Assembly (NCBI GenBank): GCA_002753095.1
Contig: PDZU01000031.1
Span: 1 to 34,131, forward strand
DNA from: Magnetococcales bacterium
GTDB lineage: Bacteria > Pseudomonadota > Magnetococcia > Magnetococcales > Magnetaquicoccaceae
Length of the DNA stretch: 34,131 nt
Reading direction: 5' to 3'
The position numbers and the translations under genes were made by a program. Below are positions 10,551 through 20,701 of the stretch, one piece after another. Within the stretch, counting starts at the first letter, position 1. Every line of letters starts with the position of its first letter. The notes below the pieces were generated by a model. The model did not search any database. It was given only the letters and a program-made list of their open reading frames with translations, and had not been told where the DNA came from.

Positions 10551-10571
10551 CCAGGGGGGTGTCCCCCCTGG
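10551..10571. repeat. C/G-run hairpin before the response regulator
   Basis: CCAGGGGGG and CCCCCCTGG are separated by TGT, a 9-bp perfect stem ending 37 bp before the regulator start. It follows a related run at about 10528-10545 containing AGGGCCCTGCCCTGG. Such modules often recur between genes in a genome; this can be tested only with the full genome. Confidence 0.5.
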
Positions 10572-10608
10572 ACCCACAATTCATTTGGGTGCCAAAGAGA
10601 GACAGTCA

Positions 10609-11325
10609 ATGGGAGAGACCGAAAACGGACAGGCCAAACTCCTGTTGGTGGACGATGACCAGGAACTGTGTGCCATGATGCAGCGCTACCTGATCACCGA
10701 AGGGTTTGCTTGCCAATCGGTCTACGATGGCGAAAGCGCTCTACAACTGGCACTCGGCAAACCGTTCGATGCCATCATACTGGATGTCATGCTGCCAAGG
10801 ATCAACGGCTTTGAGGTACTCAAACGCCTGCGCAAAATGAGCGCAGTGCCCGTGTTGATGTTGACCGCTCGTGGCGATGATACCCACAGTATTCTGGGAT
10901 TAGAGGGGGGCGCCGATGATTATTTGACCAAACCCTGTAATCCAAAAGTGCTGGTGGCCCGTCTGAGGGCGGTGCTGCGGCGGGTGCAATCGAACGGGGA
11001 GAACAACAACCACGCCGTCATACAAGTGGGCGCAATGCGCCTGCACGCCGCTTCCCGCTTGGCAACCCTCTCCGGGCAGGTGCTGGAACTGACCTCGGCG
11101 GAATTTTCCCTGTTGACACTCCTGCTGCAGCGGGCCGGCGAGGCGGTCAGCAAAGAACTGCTGTGCCAAAAAGGGTTGGGACGCAAATTAACCAGCTATG
11201 ACCGCAGCGTGGATATCCATATCAGCAACCTGCGCCGCAAACTGGCCGCAGTCCACGGGAGCAAAGCCGAAATCATCACCGTGCGGGGCCTGGGCTATCT
11301 CTACGCCTTGCCAGTGGAGGCGTAG
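10609..11325 (+). CDS. OmpR-family response regulator, CpxR/BaeR-like
   Basis: 238 residues from the ATG at 10609; an in-frame TTG at 10585 would add eight residues. The N-terminal receiver has the acidic pair (VDDDQEL), the phospho-acceptor Asp59 (IILDVMLPRINGFE), Thr in MLTARG and Lys in DDYLTKP. The C-terminal winged helix follows (LTSAEFSLLTLLLQRAGEAVSKELL, then DRSVDIHISNLRRKL and TVRGLGYLYAL). It is followed 3 bp later by a CpxA-like kinase, making a cognate pair. Its position after an mdtABC-like operon mirrors the E. coli mdtABCD-baeSR order, so control of the pump is a reasonable inference. No confident DNA site was identified. Confidence 0.9.
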   Translation: MGETENGQAKLLLVDDDQELCAMMQRYLITEGFACQSVYDGESALQLALGKPFDAIILDVMLPRINGFEVLKRLRKMSAVPVLMLTARGDDTHSILGLEGGADDYLTKPCNPKVLVARLRAVLRRVQSNGENNNHAVIQVGAMRLHAASRLATLSGQVLELTSAEFSLLTLLLQRAGEAVSKELLCQKGLGRKLTSYDRSVDIHISNLRRKLAAVHGSKAEIITVRGLGYLYALPVEA

Positions 11326-11328
11326 AAG

Positions 11329-12789
11329 ATGCGATTCTTTCTCAAACTCTTTTTCTCTTTCCTGCTGACCATTTTGCTGATCAGTAGTCTGGTTTTCTGG
11401 ATCGGCCACCAACTGCGCCCAGAGATGGATGGGGTGCTGCACGCACAACTGCGGTATAAACTGCAGGAACGGAGCCAGTTGGCGTCGATGGTGGAACAAA
11501 AAGGGCTTGAGGATGCTAAAGAAAAGTTGTTGCAATCACCACTGCAGAGCGAGCTGTTGCTGTTGACAGAAGAAAACCAGGATATACTGGGCCGGGTGGT
11601 GCCAGAAGAGGTGCTGCGCCATCTGCGACGCGGCGCGGAGCACGACCGACAGTGGATGGACTTTTGGCGCAGTCCGCAAGAAACACTGCCCCGCCCGCCA
11701 AACGATGCAGCATCGCGCGCCGAGATGGTGCAAAATCATGACCTGAACAGAGAAAAAGGGTTTCGTTTTCTGCCCCCACCACACCTGCCGGTCATGGTGC
11801 GGGACAGTCAGCAAAAACTCTACAAATTGGTGTTGATGCCCGCCCCGCCTTTGTGGCGCCGCATTATCAGTGAGCATCCGCTTCTGCCTGCAGGGGTGTT
11901 TTCGTTGAGCGCTCTGCTGGTGTTTTTATTGGCGCGCCATTTCACCCAGCCAATTCGCCGCTTGCGCTTGATGGCCCTGGCCATCGCCCGTGGCGATCTG
12001 GCCGCCCGATCTTCCCTGATGCGTGGGCGGATTCCCGATGAACTCAACGACCTGGAACGGGATTTTCATTTCATGGCCCGCCAGTTGGAAGAGCTGTTTC
12101 ATGCCCAACAACGCCTGCTGCGCGATGTCTCGCACGAATTGCGTTCACCCTTGGCCCGCTTGCGGGTGGCGCTGGGATTGCTGGAACAGGCCCATACCGA
12201 GTCGGATGAACATCTGCAACGCATGGCCCTGGAACTGGAACGGTTGGATGCGTTGATCGGGCAGATCATCGCCGTATCCCGCCCCACCTTGCCAGGTGCA
12301 GAGCGCCGCGATGTGTTGGTGGATCTGGCAGAAATGGTGCGGATGGTGCTGGCCGATGCCCGCTTCGAAGTGGAACGCCATCCAGGGGTGCGCATCGAAG
12401 AACAGTTGAATGTCACTGCCCTGACCTGGGCCAATGCCACAGAGTTGCGCTCGGTGATCGATAACCTGGTCCGCAACGCCATTCACCACTCTGGACAACA
12501 AGGGGTGGTCGAGGTGAGCCTGGATTGTCGCGATAATCTGGCCAGCCTCGTGGTGGCAGACCAGGGGCCGGGTGTGCCAGAACAAGAGTTGAGTCGGATT
12601 TTTTATCCCTTTTACCGGGTGGAGGAGTCGCGCGCCCAAACAGGCGGTCGCTTCGGTTTGGGCTTGGCCATCGCCGCACGGGTCGTACAGGAACACGGTG
12701 GTCGTATCCAGGCGCAAAATCGACAGCAAGGTGGCCTGATGGTCACCGTGTGGTTGCCAACGGAAACCGATAAAGAGATGGAGGTGTAA
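11329..12789 (+). CDS. membrane sensor histidine kinase, CpxA/BaeS-like
   Basis: 486 residues; the start has GGAGG inside the regulator's last codons. TM1 is at about residues 3-24 (LFFSFLLTILLISSLVFWIG). A periplasmic sensor of about 155 residues follows, then TM2 at about 184-203 and a HAMP linker (FTQPIRRLRLMALAIARGDLAAR). The HisKA box is RDVSHELRSPLARLR, with His269. The ATPase domain has the N box NLVRNAIHH (Asn383), G1 DQGPGVP and G2 GRFGLGLAIA. All catalytic motifs are intact. It would phosphorylate the regulator encoded just upstream in response to envelope stress; the signal is unknown. Confidence 0.9.
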   Translation: MRFFLKLFFSFLLTILLISSLVFWIGHQLRPEMDGVLHAQLRYKLQERSQLASMVEQKGLEDAKEKLLQSPLQSELLLLTEENQDILGRVVPEEVLRHLRRGAEHDRQWMDFWRSPQETLPRPPNDAASRAEMVQNHDLNREKGFRFLPPPHLPVMVRDSQQKLYKLVLMPAPPLWRRIISEHPLLPAGVFSLSALLVFLLARHFTQPIRRLRLMALAIARGDLAARSSLMRGRIPDELNDLERDFHFMARQLEELFHAQQRLLRDVSHELRSPLARLRVALGLLEQAHTESDEHLQRMALELERLDALIGQIIAVSRPTLPGAERRDVLVDLAEMVRMVLADARFEVERHPGVRIEEQLNVTALTWANATELRSVIDNLVRNAIHHSGQQGVVEVSLDCRDNLASLVVADQGPGVPEQELSRIFYPFYRVEESRAQTGGRFGLGLAIAARVVQEHGGRIQAQNRQQGGLMVTVWLPTETDKEMEV

Positions 12790-12850
12790 CGGGATTAAGG
12801 GTAAAAATCTGACTTTTTTCATGTTGTTGTCGCTGTTTCGGCAATTTTGA

Positions 12851-12880
12851 TTTACTTTGAGCTGTTTGGTTTGTTATCCT
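12851..12880 (+). promoter_or_regulatory. possible sigma70-type promoter for the kinase pair
   Basis: TTTACT and TATCCT are 18 bp apart, each matching four of six consensus bases. They lie in the only AT-rich part of the 203-bp gap before the hybrid kinase, about 110 bp upstream of its start. Support is weak. Confidence 0.25.
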
Positions 12881-12992
12881 GCAAGGCTTGATCGTGATTT
12901 TTCCCAACGATTGCCGTTGCCAAAAGGGCGGTTCACCCAGGGTTGCCGTGCCGGTAGGGGCCTTTTTGGCGAGAGGTGAGGGAGAAGTGGTA

Positions 12993-15900
12993 ATGTCTGG
13001 TCGTTTGATATTTTTGTTTCTGTTCTCATTGACTTATTTCTATTCATCTGCCGTGTGGGCGTTGGAAGAGGTACGGATTGGTGTGCTCTCTTACCTTTCC
13101 CATGCGGAGACGGTCACATTGTGGACCCCCACCGCCGAATGGCTCAGCAACCGTATTCCAGGTAAGCAGTTTCAAATTATTCCCTTCTATTTTACTGACC
13201 TGGATCGGGCCGCCTCGCGTGGCGAGATTGACTTTATTCTGACCAACCCTGAACATTTTATTTTATTGCGCAGTCGCTTGCACATTACCCCGATGGTGAC
13301 CCTGATGTCGCTGGCCGATGGACATCCGGTGACCCAGTTTGGCGGGGTGGTTTTTGTCCGCTCCGATCGCCATGATCTGCAAAAATTGACCGACTTGCGG
13401 GGCAAAAAAGTGGCGGCAGTGGACGAGCGCTCCATGGGTGGCTATCTGATGCAAGCATGGAGTTTGCGCAAGGTGGGGATCGAAGCCAATCGAGAGTTGC
13501 GCATGCACTATACCGGTATGCCGCACGAAAAAGTGCTGCCGGAGGTGTTGTCCCGTCGGGTGGATGCCGGCTTTATGCGGACCGGCATTCTGGAAAATTT
13601 GCTGCGCAACAACCGGATTGATTTGCAGGAGATTCGCCTTCTCAATCCACAAACACATGGCACCTTTCCTCTGTTGCTATCGACGGATCTCTACCCGGAA
13701 TGGCCCTTGTCCGCCTTGCCGGACTCGCCGGATTCTTTGGTAAAGGAGGTCACTCTGGCCCTGTTGGAGATCAGCGCCGATTCGGCCCCGGCCAAGGGGG
13801 GCAACTATTATGGTTTTTCCCCGCCGGCCAATTATCTTTCCGTCGAGGCAGTCATGACCCGCCTGCGGGCCAATCCAGATCGGATCGATTTTGACTGGCA
13901 GGATGTTTTTGCCAAATATACCTCGTTGATTCTCCTGATTCTCACCTTTTTGCTGATCACGGCGTGGCTGGTGGCGTTGCGCCTGCACCGGGGCAAAAAA
14001 TTATTGCTGCGCGCCTTGGCCGAGACCAAACGTTTGGGGGTGCGCAATATCCTTCTGGAAAGTCTGGGCGAAGGCGTCCTGGGCGGCGATGCCGAGGGGC
14101 GCTGCATCTTTGTCAATTCCGCCGCCTTGACCCTGACCGGATTTCGCCAGGAGGAGGTGATCGGTCACTCGGTGCACCGTGTTTTTCGCTGCCTGCGCTG
14201 GGATGGCAGCGCCTACGAGGCCGGTGATTCCCCACTGGATCGCACCATTCAGGATGGCCGACAACGCGAAAATGAAGGGTTGTTGATAACCCGCGACAGT
14301 CGGCAGATTCCAGTACACTGGTTGGTGACCGCCATCCAACCGGAGTTGACGCCGACGGGTATTGTCATCGCCTTGCAGGACATCTCCCTGCGCAAAACGA
14401 TGGAAAAATCGCTGCGCGAAAGTGAACGCCGTTTGAAAGATATTCTCAACCATACCCCCTTGCTGGTCATGCTCAAGGATGTGCATGGGCAGTTGCTGCA
14501 GGTAAATCGGCAGTACGGGCGCATCTTTGCCCTTGCCGAAGGGCAGAGTGGGGGCTGGAATTTGCTGGAACACCATCCGCCAGAGGTGGCGGAACGGTTG
14601 TTGGCTTTGGACCGTCAGGTGTTGCATCAGTTGACCCCGGTGCAGGCGGAAGAGCAACTGTTGCACCCGGATGGGCAGCGCCGCACCTATTTGATGATCG
14701 CCTTTCCCTTGTTGACCGATGATGAGCATCCCTATGCGGTTTGCACGGTGGCAATGGACATCAGCGAACGGGTCCAGGCCATCGCCGAACTGGCCGTGGC
14801 CAAACAACAGGCCGAGGCTGCCAATCAAGCCAAAGGGGATTTTCTGGCCGCTATGAGCCATGAAATTCGTACCCCGATGAATATCGTACTGGGCATGTCG
14901 GATGTGCTGCTGGATAGCGCCATGGATGAAGAGGCGCGGCAACTTGTCCAAACCATGCACCGCTCCAGCAAGGCATTGTTGAGCGTCATCAACGATGTGT
15001 TGGATTTTTCCCGCATCGAATCGGGCCGGTTTGTCTTGTCGGAGGTTGCTTATTCGCCCCGGCAGGTGGTGGAGGAGAGCACAGCCTTGATGCGCATGGC
15101 CATCGAAAACAACCGTATCTTCTTGCATGAGGAGATTGGTGCCGATACCCCAGAGCAGATGTATGGCGATGATGGACGCTTGCGTCAGATATTGGTCAAC
15201 CTGTTGGGCAATGCCCTCAAGTTTACCCAGCAGGGTGGGGTGACGGTGCAGGTGCTGCGGGATCCGGTCGCCCCGGAGTATCTGCTGTTCCGGGTTCAGG
15301 ATAGCGGCATCGGTATCGCTGCCGAGCATGTCGACCTGATTTTTAAGCGTTTTACTCAAGCCGATTCGGGTATTACGCGGCGCTATGGCGGTACCGGCTT
15401 GGGGCTGGCCATCTGTCGCCGTCTGGTGGAGATGATGGGAGGCAGCATTGCTGTGCACAGTCGCCTGGGCGAGGGGAGTACCTTCACCTTGCGCTTGCCA
15501 ATTCACCGTCCAGAGCAGGCGGTGGCCGCACCGTTGCAACAGGAGCCTGGGGCTGGCCAGAGCAGCCGCATCTTGGAGATTTTGCTGGCCGAAGATCGGG
15601 TCGATAATCAGACCCTCTTTCGCATTTATCTGAAAAAAAGCGGGCACCGCCTGACCATCGTGGCCGATGGGCAACAGGCAGTGGACGCGGTGCGGGAGCA
15701 CTCCTTCGATCTGATTTTGATGGATATACAGATGCCCATCATGGATGGTTATGCTGCCACGCAGGCGATTCGCCAATGGGAGGCAGCACAGGAGCGGCCT
15801 GCAACGCTCATTATTGCCCTGAGTGCCCATGCTTCGCTGGCCAAGCGTGCCGAAAGTTTGCAGGCCGGTTGCAACGACCATCTGACCAAACCCATCGATA

Positions 15901-15995
15901 AGAAAACCTTTTTACAGGTCGTGCAGCAGGTGGCGGAGGCGTTGCAATACAATCGACCGTTCATCGGGGTGCAATCACACCACACCTGGAGTTGA
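12993..15995 (+). CDS. hybrid sensor kinase with PhnD-like periplasmic sensor
   Basis: 1000 residues from the ATG at 12993, which follows GAGGGAGAA and is directly followed by a signal peptide ([22 protein letters not shown]). An earlier in-frame start at 12888 would bury that signal. Domains in order: PhnD/TtrS-type substrate-binding sensor (about 25-300; [48 protein letters not shown]), TM (about 308-330), two PAS domains (about 350-465 and 475-605), HisKA with His623 ([12 protein letters not shown]), ATPase with Asn740 ([11 protein letters not shown]), and a receiver with Asp911 ([13 protein letters not shown]). This class senses a ligand directly or through the fold of an ABC-type binding protein; TtrS for tetrathionate is an example. 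The ligand is unknown. It is 1 bp from the next kinase and has no separate output regulator nearby. Confidence 0.88.
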   Translation: MSGRLIFLFLFSLTYFYSSAVWALEEVRIGVLSYLSHAETVTLWTPTAEWLSNRIPGKQFQIIPFYFTDLDRAASRGEIDFILTNPEHFILLRSRLHITPMVTLMSLADGHPVTQFGGVVFVRSDRHDLQKLTDLRGKKVAAVDERSMGGYLMQAWSLRKVGIEANRELRMHYTGMPHEKVLPEVLSRRVDAGFMRTGILENLLRNNRIDLQEIRLLNPQTHGTFPLLLSTDLYPEWPLSALPDSPDSLVKEVTLALLEISADSAPAKGGNYYGFSPPANYLSVEAVMTRLRANPDRIDFDWQDVFAKYTSLILLILTFLLITAWLVALRLHRGKKLLLRALAETKRLGVRNILLESLGEGVLGGDAEGRCIFVNSAALTLTGFRQEEVIGHSVHRVFRCLRWDGSAYEAGDSPLDRTIQDGRQRENEGLLITRDSRQIPVHWLVTAIQPELTPTGIVIALQDISLRKTMEKSLRESERRLKDILNHTPLLVMLKDVHGQLLQVNRQYGRIFALAEGQSGGWNLLEHHPPEVAERLLALDRQVLHQLTPVQAEEQLLHPDGQRRTYLMIAFPLLTDDEHPYAVCTVAMDISERVQAIAELAVAKQQAEAANQAKGDFLAAMSHEIRTPMNIVLGMSDVLLDSAMDEEARQLVQTMHRSSKALLSVINDVLDFSRIESGRFVLSEVAYSPRQVVEESTALMRMAIENNRIFLHEEIGADTPEQMYGDDGRLRQILVNLLGNALKFTQQGGVTVQVLRDPVAPEYLLFRVQDSGIGIAAEHVDLIFKRFTQADSGITRRYGGTGLGLAICRRLVEMMGGSIAVHSRLGEGSTFTLRLPIHRPEQAVAAPLQQEPGAGQSSRILEILLAEDRVDNQTLFRIYLKKSGHRLTIVADGQQAVDAVREHSFDLILMDIQMPIMDGYAATQAIRQWEAAQERPATLIIALSAHASLAKRAESLQAGCNDHLTKPIDKKTFLQVVQQVAEALQYNRPFIGVQSHHTWS

Positions 15996-15996
15996 G

Positions 15997-18054
15997 ATGG
16001 CACTCTCCATTCGGGTGCGTTTATACAGTGGTTTCAGCTTTTTGTTGCTGTGTTTGCTGGTATCGGCTTTGCTGGCCGTGAGCATGCTCGGTCAATTGAA
16101 CGAGCGGGTCAATCTGCTGGTGGAAGAGGATATGGAGAAGGTCAGGCTGGTTTCCTTGCTGGAAAAAAGCCTGCTGGGCATCTCCAACGCTGGGCGGAGC
16201 ATCATTCTGTTGATTGAACAGGATGAGATGATGCACTTTGCCAACGAAATGGCCTGTCATGCCGAACAGGTGCGGCGGGCATTGGATCAACTGCAGTTGC
16301 GGGTGCTTGGGTTGGAGGAACGGCGCATCCTGCAACGCATCGAAGGGTTGGTGGCCGAAGTGTTGACCATCGATCTGGAGGTGCAGCGTGTTGGCATGCT
16401 TAACTCCAACATACGCGCCGCGCAGTTGGCAGAGCAGCAGGGACAAAAGGTCATGGCCCAGGCGGAAACAGCCTTGGATCAGTTGGTGCGCCAGATGGAG
16501 GGTGATCTGGAGGAGGGGGGACTGCACCACAGGCAGGAGGAGCGCCTGCGCGCCGGACGCACGCTGCAGCGTTTGCTGAAAACTCTTTTCAACCAGGAGT
16601 TGAATCTGTTATTGGCCCCGGATGAGGTGCGGATTGAACAATTCCTGGCCAAAATTGCCGAAAATGAGCAGGCGTTGTTGCAGGAACATCAAACCTTGCT
16701 GCGCAAGTTGGCGGGCGAGTATGCCGCCGGGGTGGCGCGCTGGGAGCACATTCTGCAAGAGTATCTCGCCATTTTTCGCCAAGTACGACAACTCAGCCAG
16801 GAGATGACCAATCTGCGGGCAACCCGTCTGTCCCATGATCATGGCTGGCCGTTAATGGTGCGCTTGCGGGCCGAGTTGCAGGTGTTGATGCAGAGCAGCG
16901 AACAGTTGATGCACGCAGCCAAAGAGCAGTCGGAACGGGAGTTTCGTTTTGCAACCTGGGTGTTGTCGGTCCTCTTTGGCCTGAGTGTGTTGATTGGGGT
17001 GGTGGTGTCGTGGCGGATTGCCCGCGATGTCAATCGGGGCTTGATGTGGGCGGTGGCCAAATTGGAAGCGGTTTCGTTGGGCGAGATCGCCTTCAGTGGG
17101 GATGAGAAGGAGCAGACTGCGACAGACGAGTTTGGTCGCTTGCGTTTGGCGGTCAAACGGTTGGTGCAGGCCGAACGGCATGTGGTGGATATGGCAGAGC
17201 GACTGGCACAGGATGATCTGTCCATCACCGTACAGGAGCGCTCGCCGCAAGATCGTCTGTTGAATGCCATGAAGCAGTTGCTGACCGCCCTGCGCGAGCG
17301 TTCCGAGTTGCGACGCATGCTGATTGTGGCAGAAAAGATGTCAGGCATTGGCCAGTTTGCCGTGCGGGTGGCCCATGAGGTCAATAACCCCCTGGCGACC
17401 GCTTCCATGGGGTTGCATAATATTCGCCTGCTGTTGCCTGCCGAACTGCTGCAGGGCAAATTGGAGCATCGTCTGCGCCAAGTGGAGGGGAACATCCTCC
17501 GCGCCACACGGGTTGCCAGGGAGATGCTGGCCTACTCCTGGAGTGGGCAACCAGACTGGCAACCGTTTGATCTGAGTGACGAACTCAACGAAATCCTGGC
17601 GTTGCTCCAGGTGGGAGCAAGCAATCCCGATATTGTCCTGGATCTGCCAGAGACGTTACAGATGGTGGGGGATCGGGTCAAAATCGGTCAGGTTTTTCGC
17701 AACCTGTTGCAGAATGCCTTGGATGCCTCGCCTGCAGGGGGGACGGTCCGGGTCATGGTACGTTTGGAGGAGGGGTGGATACGGGCCGAGGTGGCCGACC
17801 AAGGCAGCGGTATCGCGCCAGAAATTCTTCCAAAAATCTTTGAACCGTTTTTTACCACCAAAAGTACCGGCTTGGGGGTTGGGTTGGGGTTGCCAATTTG
17901 CTATAGCATCCTGCGTCAGCATCATGGGATGATTGAGGTGAACAATGCGCCCGAAGGGGGTGTGTCGGTGACCCTGCGTTTTCCTGTACGGCCCACGGGG
18001 ATAGGAGTATACACCGATGACAAACTGGTCACAGATGCCAACGGTGGAGGATAA
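15997..18054 (+). CDS. membrane sensor histidine kinase (NtrB/HK4-like), no receiver
   Basis: 685 residues, starting 1 bp after the previous stop. TM1 is near 12-32 ([20 protein letters not shown]). A long helical periplasmic domain of about 290 residues follows, resembling chemoreceptor-type four-helix sensors (many Leu/Glu/Gln). TM2 (about 320-342; [22 protein letters not shown]) leads to a HAMP-like segment. The HisKA-type motif is [19 protein letters not shown] with His460; HEVNNPL is the class typical of NtrB/ZraS-like kinases. The ATPase domain has [38 protein letters not shown]. It has no receiver and no partner regulator next to it, so phosphotransfer to the hybrid kinase's receiver or to a distant regulator is open. 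Its end converges on the DUF3124 gene 29 bp away. Confidence 0.88.
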   Translation: MALSIRVRLYSGFSFLLLCLLVSALLAVSMLGQLNERVNLLVEEDMEKVRLVSLLEKSLLGISNAGRSIILLIEQDEMMHFANEMACHAEQVRRALDQLQLRVLGLEERRILQRIEGLVAEVLTIDLEVQRVGMLNSNIRAAQLAEQQGQKVMAQAETALDQLVRQMEGDLEEGGLHHRQEERLRAGRTLQRLLKTLFNQELNLLLAPDEVRIEQFLAKIAENEQALLQEHQTLLRKLAGEYAAGVARWEHILQEYLAIFRQVRQLSQEMTNLRATRLSHDHGWPLMVRLRAELQVLMQSSEQLMHAAKEQSEREFRFATWVLSVLFGLSVLIGVVVSWRIARDVNRGLMWAVAKLEAVSLGEIAFSGDEKEQTATDEFGRLRLAVKRLVQAERHVVDMAERLAQDDLSITVQERSPQDRLLNAMKQLLTALRERSELRRMLIVAEKMSGIGQFAVRVAHEVNNPLATASMGLHNIRLLLPAELLQGKLEHRLRQVEGNILRATRVAREMLAYSWSGQPDWQPFDLSDELNEILALLQVGASNPDIVLDLPETLQMVGDRVKIGQVFRNLLQNALDASPAGGTVRVMVRLEEGWIRAEVADQGSGIAPEILPKIFEPFFTTKSTGLGVGLGLPICYSILRQHHGMIEVNNAPEGGVSVTLRFPVRPTGIGVYTDDKLVTDANGGG

Positions 18055-18083
18055 GGCGGCGTTTTAGCGGGGGTTTCAGGTGA

Positions 18084-18635
18084 TCACGGTGTGTCTGGTT
18101 GGTTGGCGGGTAGTCCCAGGCTGGCGGCAGAGTCGTTATCCAACTGGATGACCTGTCCCCGACTGGTGAAGGACTGCGACTGGCTGCCCCAACTGAAGAC
18201 GTGTACGGTCTCCATGATCGGTTGGTTGATGGGGCGCTCTGCGTTCCAGGTCACGACAAAGTTGGCGCCGGTGCCCCCGGAGCGCTCTTTGTACTCCACA
18301 AAAAAGGCTGCCGATCCCATCGGATTTAACAACTTTGGTTGGTTTAAATATTCACGCAGGCGGTTGCCATGGGTGTCATAATAGGCGACTGATTTGATCA
18401 TCAGGCCATGATTGGGATCGGTATTGCGCACGCTCAGCATGGCCGAGAGCAAAATTTCGCGTGGGTGTTTCCGATCTTCATCGACATTGCCGTACAACAC
18501 GGAGGAGTAGACCGGGATATAAACCATCTGCCCCTTGGAAAGTGGGGGCAGTTCCATGGCCTGCAGCGCTCCTGCCAGCAAAAGCAGCAGGGGCAGGATA
18601 GACAAAAGAGGTCGCAAGGTCCGTCGGGTAAGCAT
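18084..18635 (-). CDS. DUF3124 exported protein
   Basis: 183 residues. A signal peptide is clear (RPLLSILPLLLLLAGALQA-MELPP), so the mature protein is periplasmic or surface located. The remainder matches the DUF3124 pattern as I know it: GQMVYIPVYSSVLYG near the start of the mature chain, then LLSAMLSVRNTDPNHGLMIKSVAYYDTHG, then SGGTGANFVVTWNA near residue 125. GGAGG stands 7-11 bp before the ATG. It begins 3 bp after the antiporter stop, so it is almost certainly co-transcribed with it. The function of DUF3124 is not known. The beta-rich look and export suggest a small binding or accessory protein acting on the outside of the antiporter membrane (inference). Confidence 0.82.
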   Translation of the reverse strand: MLTRRTLRPLLSILPLLLLLAGALQAMELPPLSKGQMVYIPVYSSVLYGNVDEDRKHPREILLSAMLSVRNTDPNHGLMIKSVAYYDTHGNRLREYLNQPKLLNPMGSAAFFVEYKERSGGTGANFVVTWNAERPINQPIMETVHVFSWGSQSQSFTSRGQVIQLDNDSAASLGLPANQPDTP

Positions 18636-18638
18636 CGT

Positions 18639-20612
18639 TCAGCCTCCACTCTGAGCAGGGGAAGCCGCATGTTGCCGAAAATTGCCTCTGGCCTCCTGAC
18701 TGCCGATGATAGCAAGAATATCTCCTTCTTCCAACAAAAAGTGCGGCTCCGGGTTGATATGAAGCTGTTGTTGCCGCAGCAGGCCGACGATGGAGACGCC
18801 CAGAGAGGTGCGCACCGCCAGACCGCTGATCGACTGCTGGGCAATGCGCGAAAGCGGAGGAATGGTGAACCACTCCAGGTCGAAAAGTTGATCGATTGGT
18901 TCGTTCTCTGCCGCCCGCACGGGAATCAAGTCGGGGCAGAGGGAGGCGGAGAGGGTGGTTCTGGCCTGGGTGGTCAACTGGTGGATCAAGGAAGGGGGGG
19001 TGTTGAGCAGGGACAGGGCGCGGCGACACATCTCCAGGCCGGTCTCCATCTGTGGCCAGACCACCTGTTGCACGCCGCTCTCTTGCATGGCCCGGAACTG
19101 ATCCAGCGCAGAGACCAGGGCGATGACCCGAATCGTGGGGTTATGTTTTTTCGCCTGGGAGATGATCAGGGAAGCGGTGCTCAGATCCGGGAGGGTAATC
19201 AGCAGCAGAGCGGCGGTCGAAACCTTGGCGGCTTCCAGAATCAACTCCTGGGTGCCGTCTCCGAAGAGCACGGGCAGACCAGCCTGGGCCAGATGATCGA
19301 CTTGGCGTTGATCAATGTCGATGATCAGGCAGGGGGTGTTGACCTGTTTGAGCAGGCTGGCCACCTGTTGCCCGACCCGGCCACCGCCGATAATCAGGGT
19401 GTGGTCGGTCAGTTCGGCGTGGGTGATGTTGAAGGTGGCCAGGGGGGGCTTCTTGCGTTTTTTCTTCCAGAGGGCGTAGATCGGCGTGGTCAGACCGGAC
19501 AGGGTGGGGGTCAACAGCATGGTGACAATGGTCACCGAGAGGAAAAGGGCATAGGTGGCATCATCCAGGGCGTTGCTGCTGTGGCCGGTTTTGGCGATGA
19601 CAAAGGCGAATTCACCGATCTGGAACAGGCCCAGACCGACGGCGAGTGGTACCACATTGCCATAGCCGAAGAGGCGACTCAGCAGGATCAGGATGCCGCC
19701 CTTGCCGACGGAGATGAGCAGCACCAGGGTAAAGATGATCCCGGCATGGTTGATGAGGTAGAGGGGATCGAGCATCATGCCCACGGAGACGAAGAAGAGC
19801 ATGGCGAAGAGGTCGCGCACCGGGCTGATATCGCTCAGGGCTTGATGGCCGAAGTGGGAGCCACCCAGAACCATGCCTGCGACGAAGGCGCCCAGGGCGA
19901 AGGAGAGGCCGGAGAGGTAGGTGATGGAGCCCACCCCCAGACCGACGGCGAGCAGTGCCAGCGAGAAGATCTCCCGCGAATTCCATTGGGCGATGCGCCG
20001 CATCAACCAGGGGATGAAGCGCACGCCGATCAGGAGCATGCCGACCAGAAAAAGGGTAGCCTTGAGGCCAGCGATGGCCAGGACTGTATAGTCCAGTTCC
20101 GGCTGGTTGAGCTGGGGCAGAACGATGATCAGGGGGGCGACGGCCAGATCCTGGACGATGAGCAGGCCAATCATGACCCGACTGGAGAGGGTACCCAGCC
20201 AGCCCTGGTTCATCAGGGTTTTGAGGATCACCATGGTGCTGGAAAGGGCGGCCATGGCGGCAAACCAGAGGCTGGGCAGCCACTCCAGACCGACCAGTCG
20301 GGCGGCCCCATAGCCGAGCAGCATGGTCAGCACCATTTGCAGTGGTGTACCGATGAGGGCAATTTTGCGTACCGGTTGCAGCTCTTTGAAGGAGAACTCC
20401 AGCCCCAGGGCAAAAAGCAGCAGGGCAACGCCGATTTCGGCCAACAGTTCGATGTCGTGGATCTGGGTAACGGTGACGCCGCCGGTATGGGGACCGACCA
20501 TGATACCGGCCAGGATGTAACCGATGATCAACGGTTGGCGCAAAAGGTGCGCCACAGTGCCACCGATCAAGGCGGCGATGACGATGATGATAATATCGGT
20601 TGCAAGACCCAT
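18639..20612 (-). CDS. CPA2-family cation:proton antiporter with RCK domains (Kef-type)
   Basis: 657 residues. The first 380 or so form about a dozen membrane segments of the Na/H-exchanger fold, with the Kef signature near the start ([41 protein letters not shown]). A cytoplasmic RCK_N/TrkA-N domain follows, with the Rossmann glycines near residue 405 ([17 protein letters not shown]). An RCK_C/TrkA-C domain ends the protein (about 570-645; [13 protein letters not shown]). Such proteins exchange K+ or Na+ for protons under nucleotide or ligand control. The ATG at 20612 has GGGAAG 12 bp upstream. It lies in a same-strand series after the DUF1538/P-II genes, 89 bp from the DUF4347-like gene, and is tightly followed by the DUF3124 gene. 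A long antisense frame over it is a codon-bias shadow. Confidence 0.88.
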   Translation of the reverse strand: MGLATDIIIIVIAALIGGTVAHLLRQPLIIGYILAGIMVGPHTGGVTVTQIHDIELLAEIGVALLLFALGLEFSFKELQPVRKIALIGTPLQMVLTMLLGYGAARLVGLEWLPSLWFAAMAALSSTMVILKTLMNQGWLGTLSSRVMIGLLIVQDLAVAPLIIVLPQLNQPELDYTVLAIAGLKATLFLVGMLLIGVRFIPWLMRRIAQWNSREIFSLALLAVGLGVGSITYLSGLSFALGAFVAGMVLGGSHFGHQALSDISPVRDLFAMLFFVSVGMMLDPLYLINHAGIIFTLVLLISVGKGGILILLSRLFGYGNVVPLAVGLGLFQIGEFAFVIAKTGHSSNALDDATYALFLSVTIVTMLLTPTLSGLTTPIYALWKKKRKKPPLATFNITHAELTDHTLIIGGGRVGQQVASLLKQVNTPCLIIDIDQRQVDHLAQAGLPVLFGDGTQELILEAAKVSTAALLLITLPDLSTASLIISQAKKHNPTIRVIALVSALDQFRAMQESGVQQVVWPQMETGLEMCRRALSLLNTPPSLIHQLTTQARTTLSASLCPDLIPVRAAENEPIDQLFDLEWFTIPPLSRIAQQSISGLAVRTSLGVSIVGLLRQQQLHINPEPHFLLEEGDILAIIGSQEARGNFRQHAASPAQSGG

Positions 20613-20641
20613 CTGTTGGCTTCCCGTGTAAATATGACAGA

Positions 20642-20674
20642 ATCAGAGACACGCAATCATACAATGTCTCTGAT
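20642..20674. terminator. stem-loop upstream of the antiporter gene
   Basis: ATCAGAGACA (20642-20651) and TGTCTCTGAT (20665-20674) form a 10-bp perfect stem with a 13-nt loop, in the gap between the DUF4347-like gene and the antiporter. On the minus strand it is not followed by a good T-run. It could be a weak terminator, an attenuator or a regulator-binding dyad that sets antiporter expression apart from the upstream genes. Confidence 0.45.
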
Positions 20675-20701
20675 CGGATCAGCCAATTATTTTTGGGGGA
20701 T

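Larger units (their letters stand above)
10211..10608. other. 398-bp gene-free stretch dense in palindromes
   Basis: Between the efflux pumps and the response regulator there is no convincing gene. After an AT-rich start come four separate perfect or nested inverted repeats (listed individually). Open frames across it give low-complexity products built from the palindromes and are rejected. It may act as an operon terminator or as a repetitive extragenic element, and it separates transcription of the pump genes from the regulator pair. Confidence 0.6.

Noticed and set aside
10356-10658. 100-residue frame across the palindrome cluster
   Set aside because: The product is a translation of hairpin DNA (Gly/Pro-rich) and runs into the regulator in another frame.
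14001-15881. 626-residue minus-strand frame opposite the hybrid kinase
   Set aside because: Antisense to intact kinase motifs; the product is His/Gln-rich and not domain-like.
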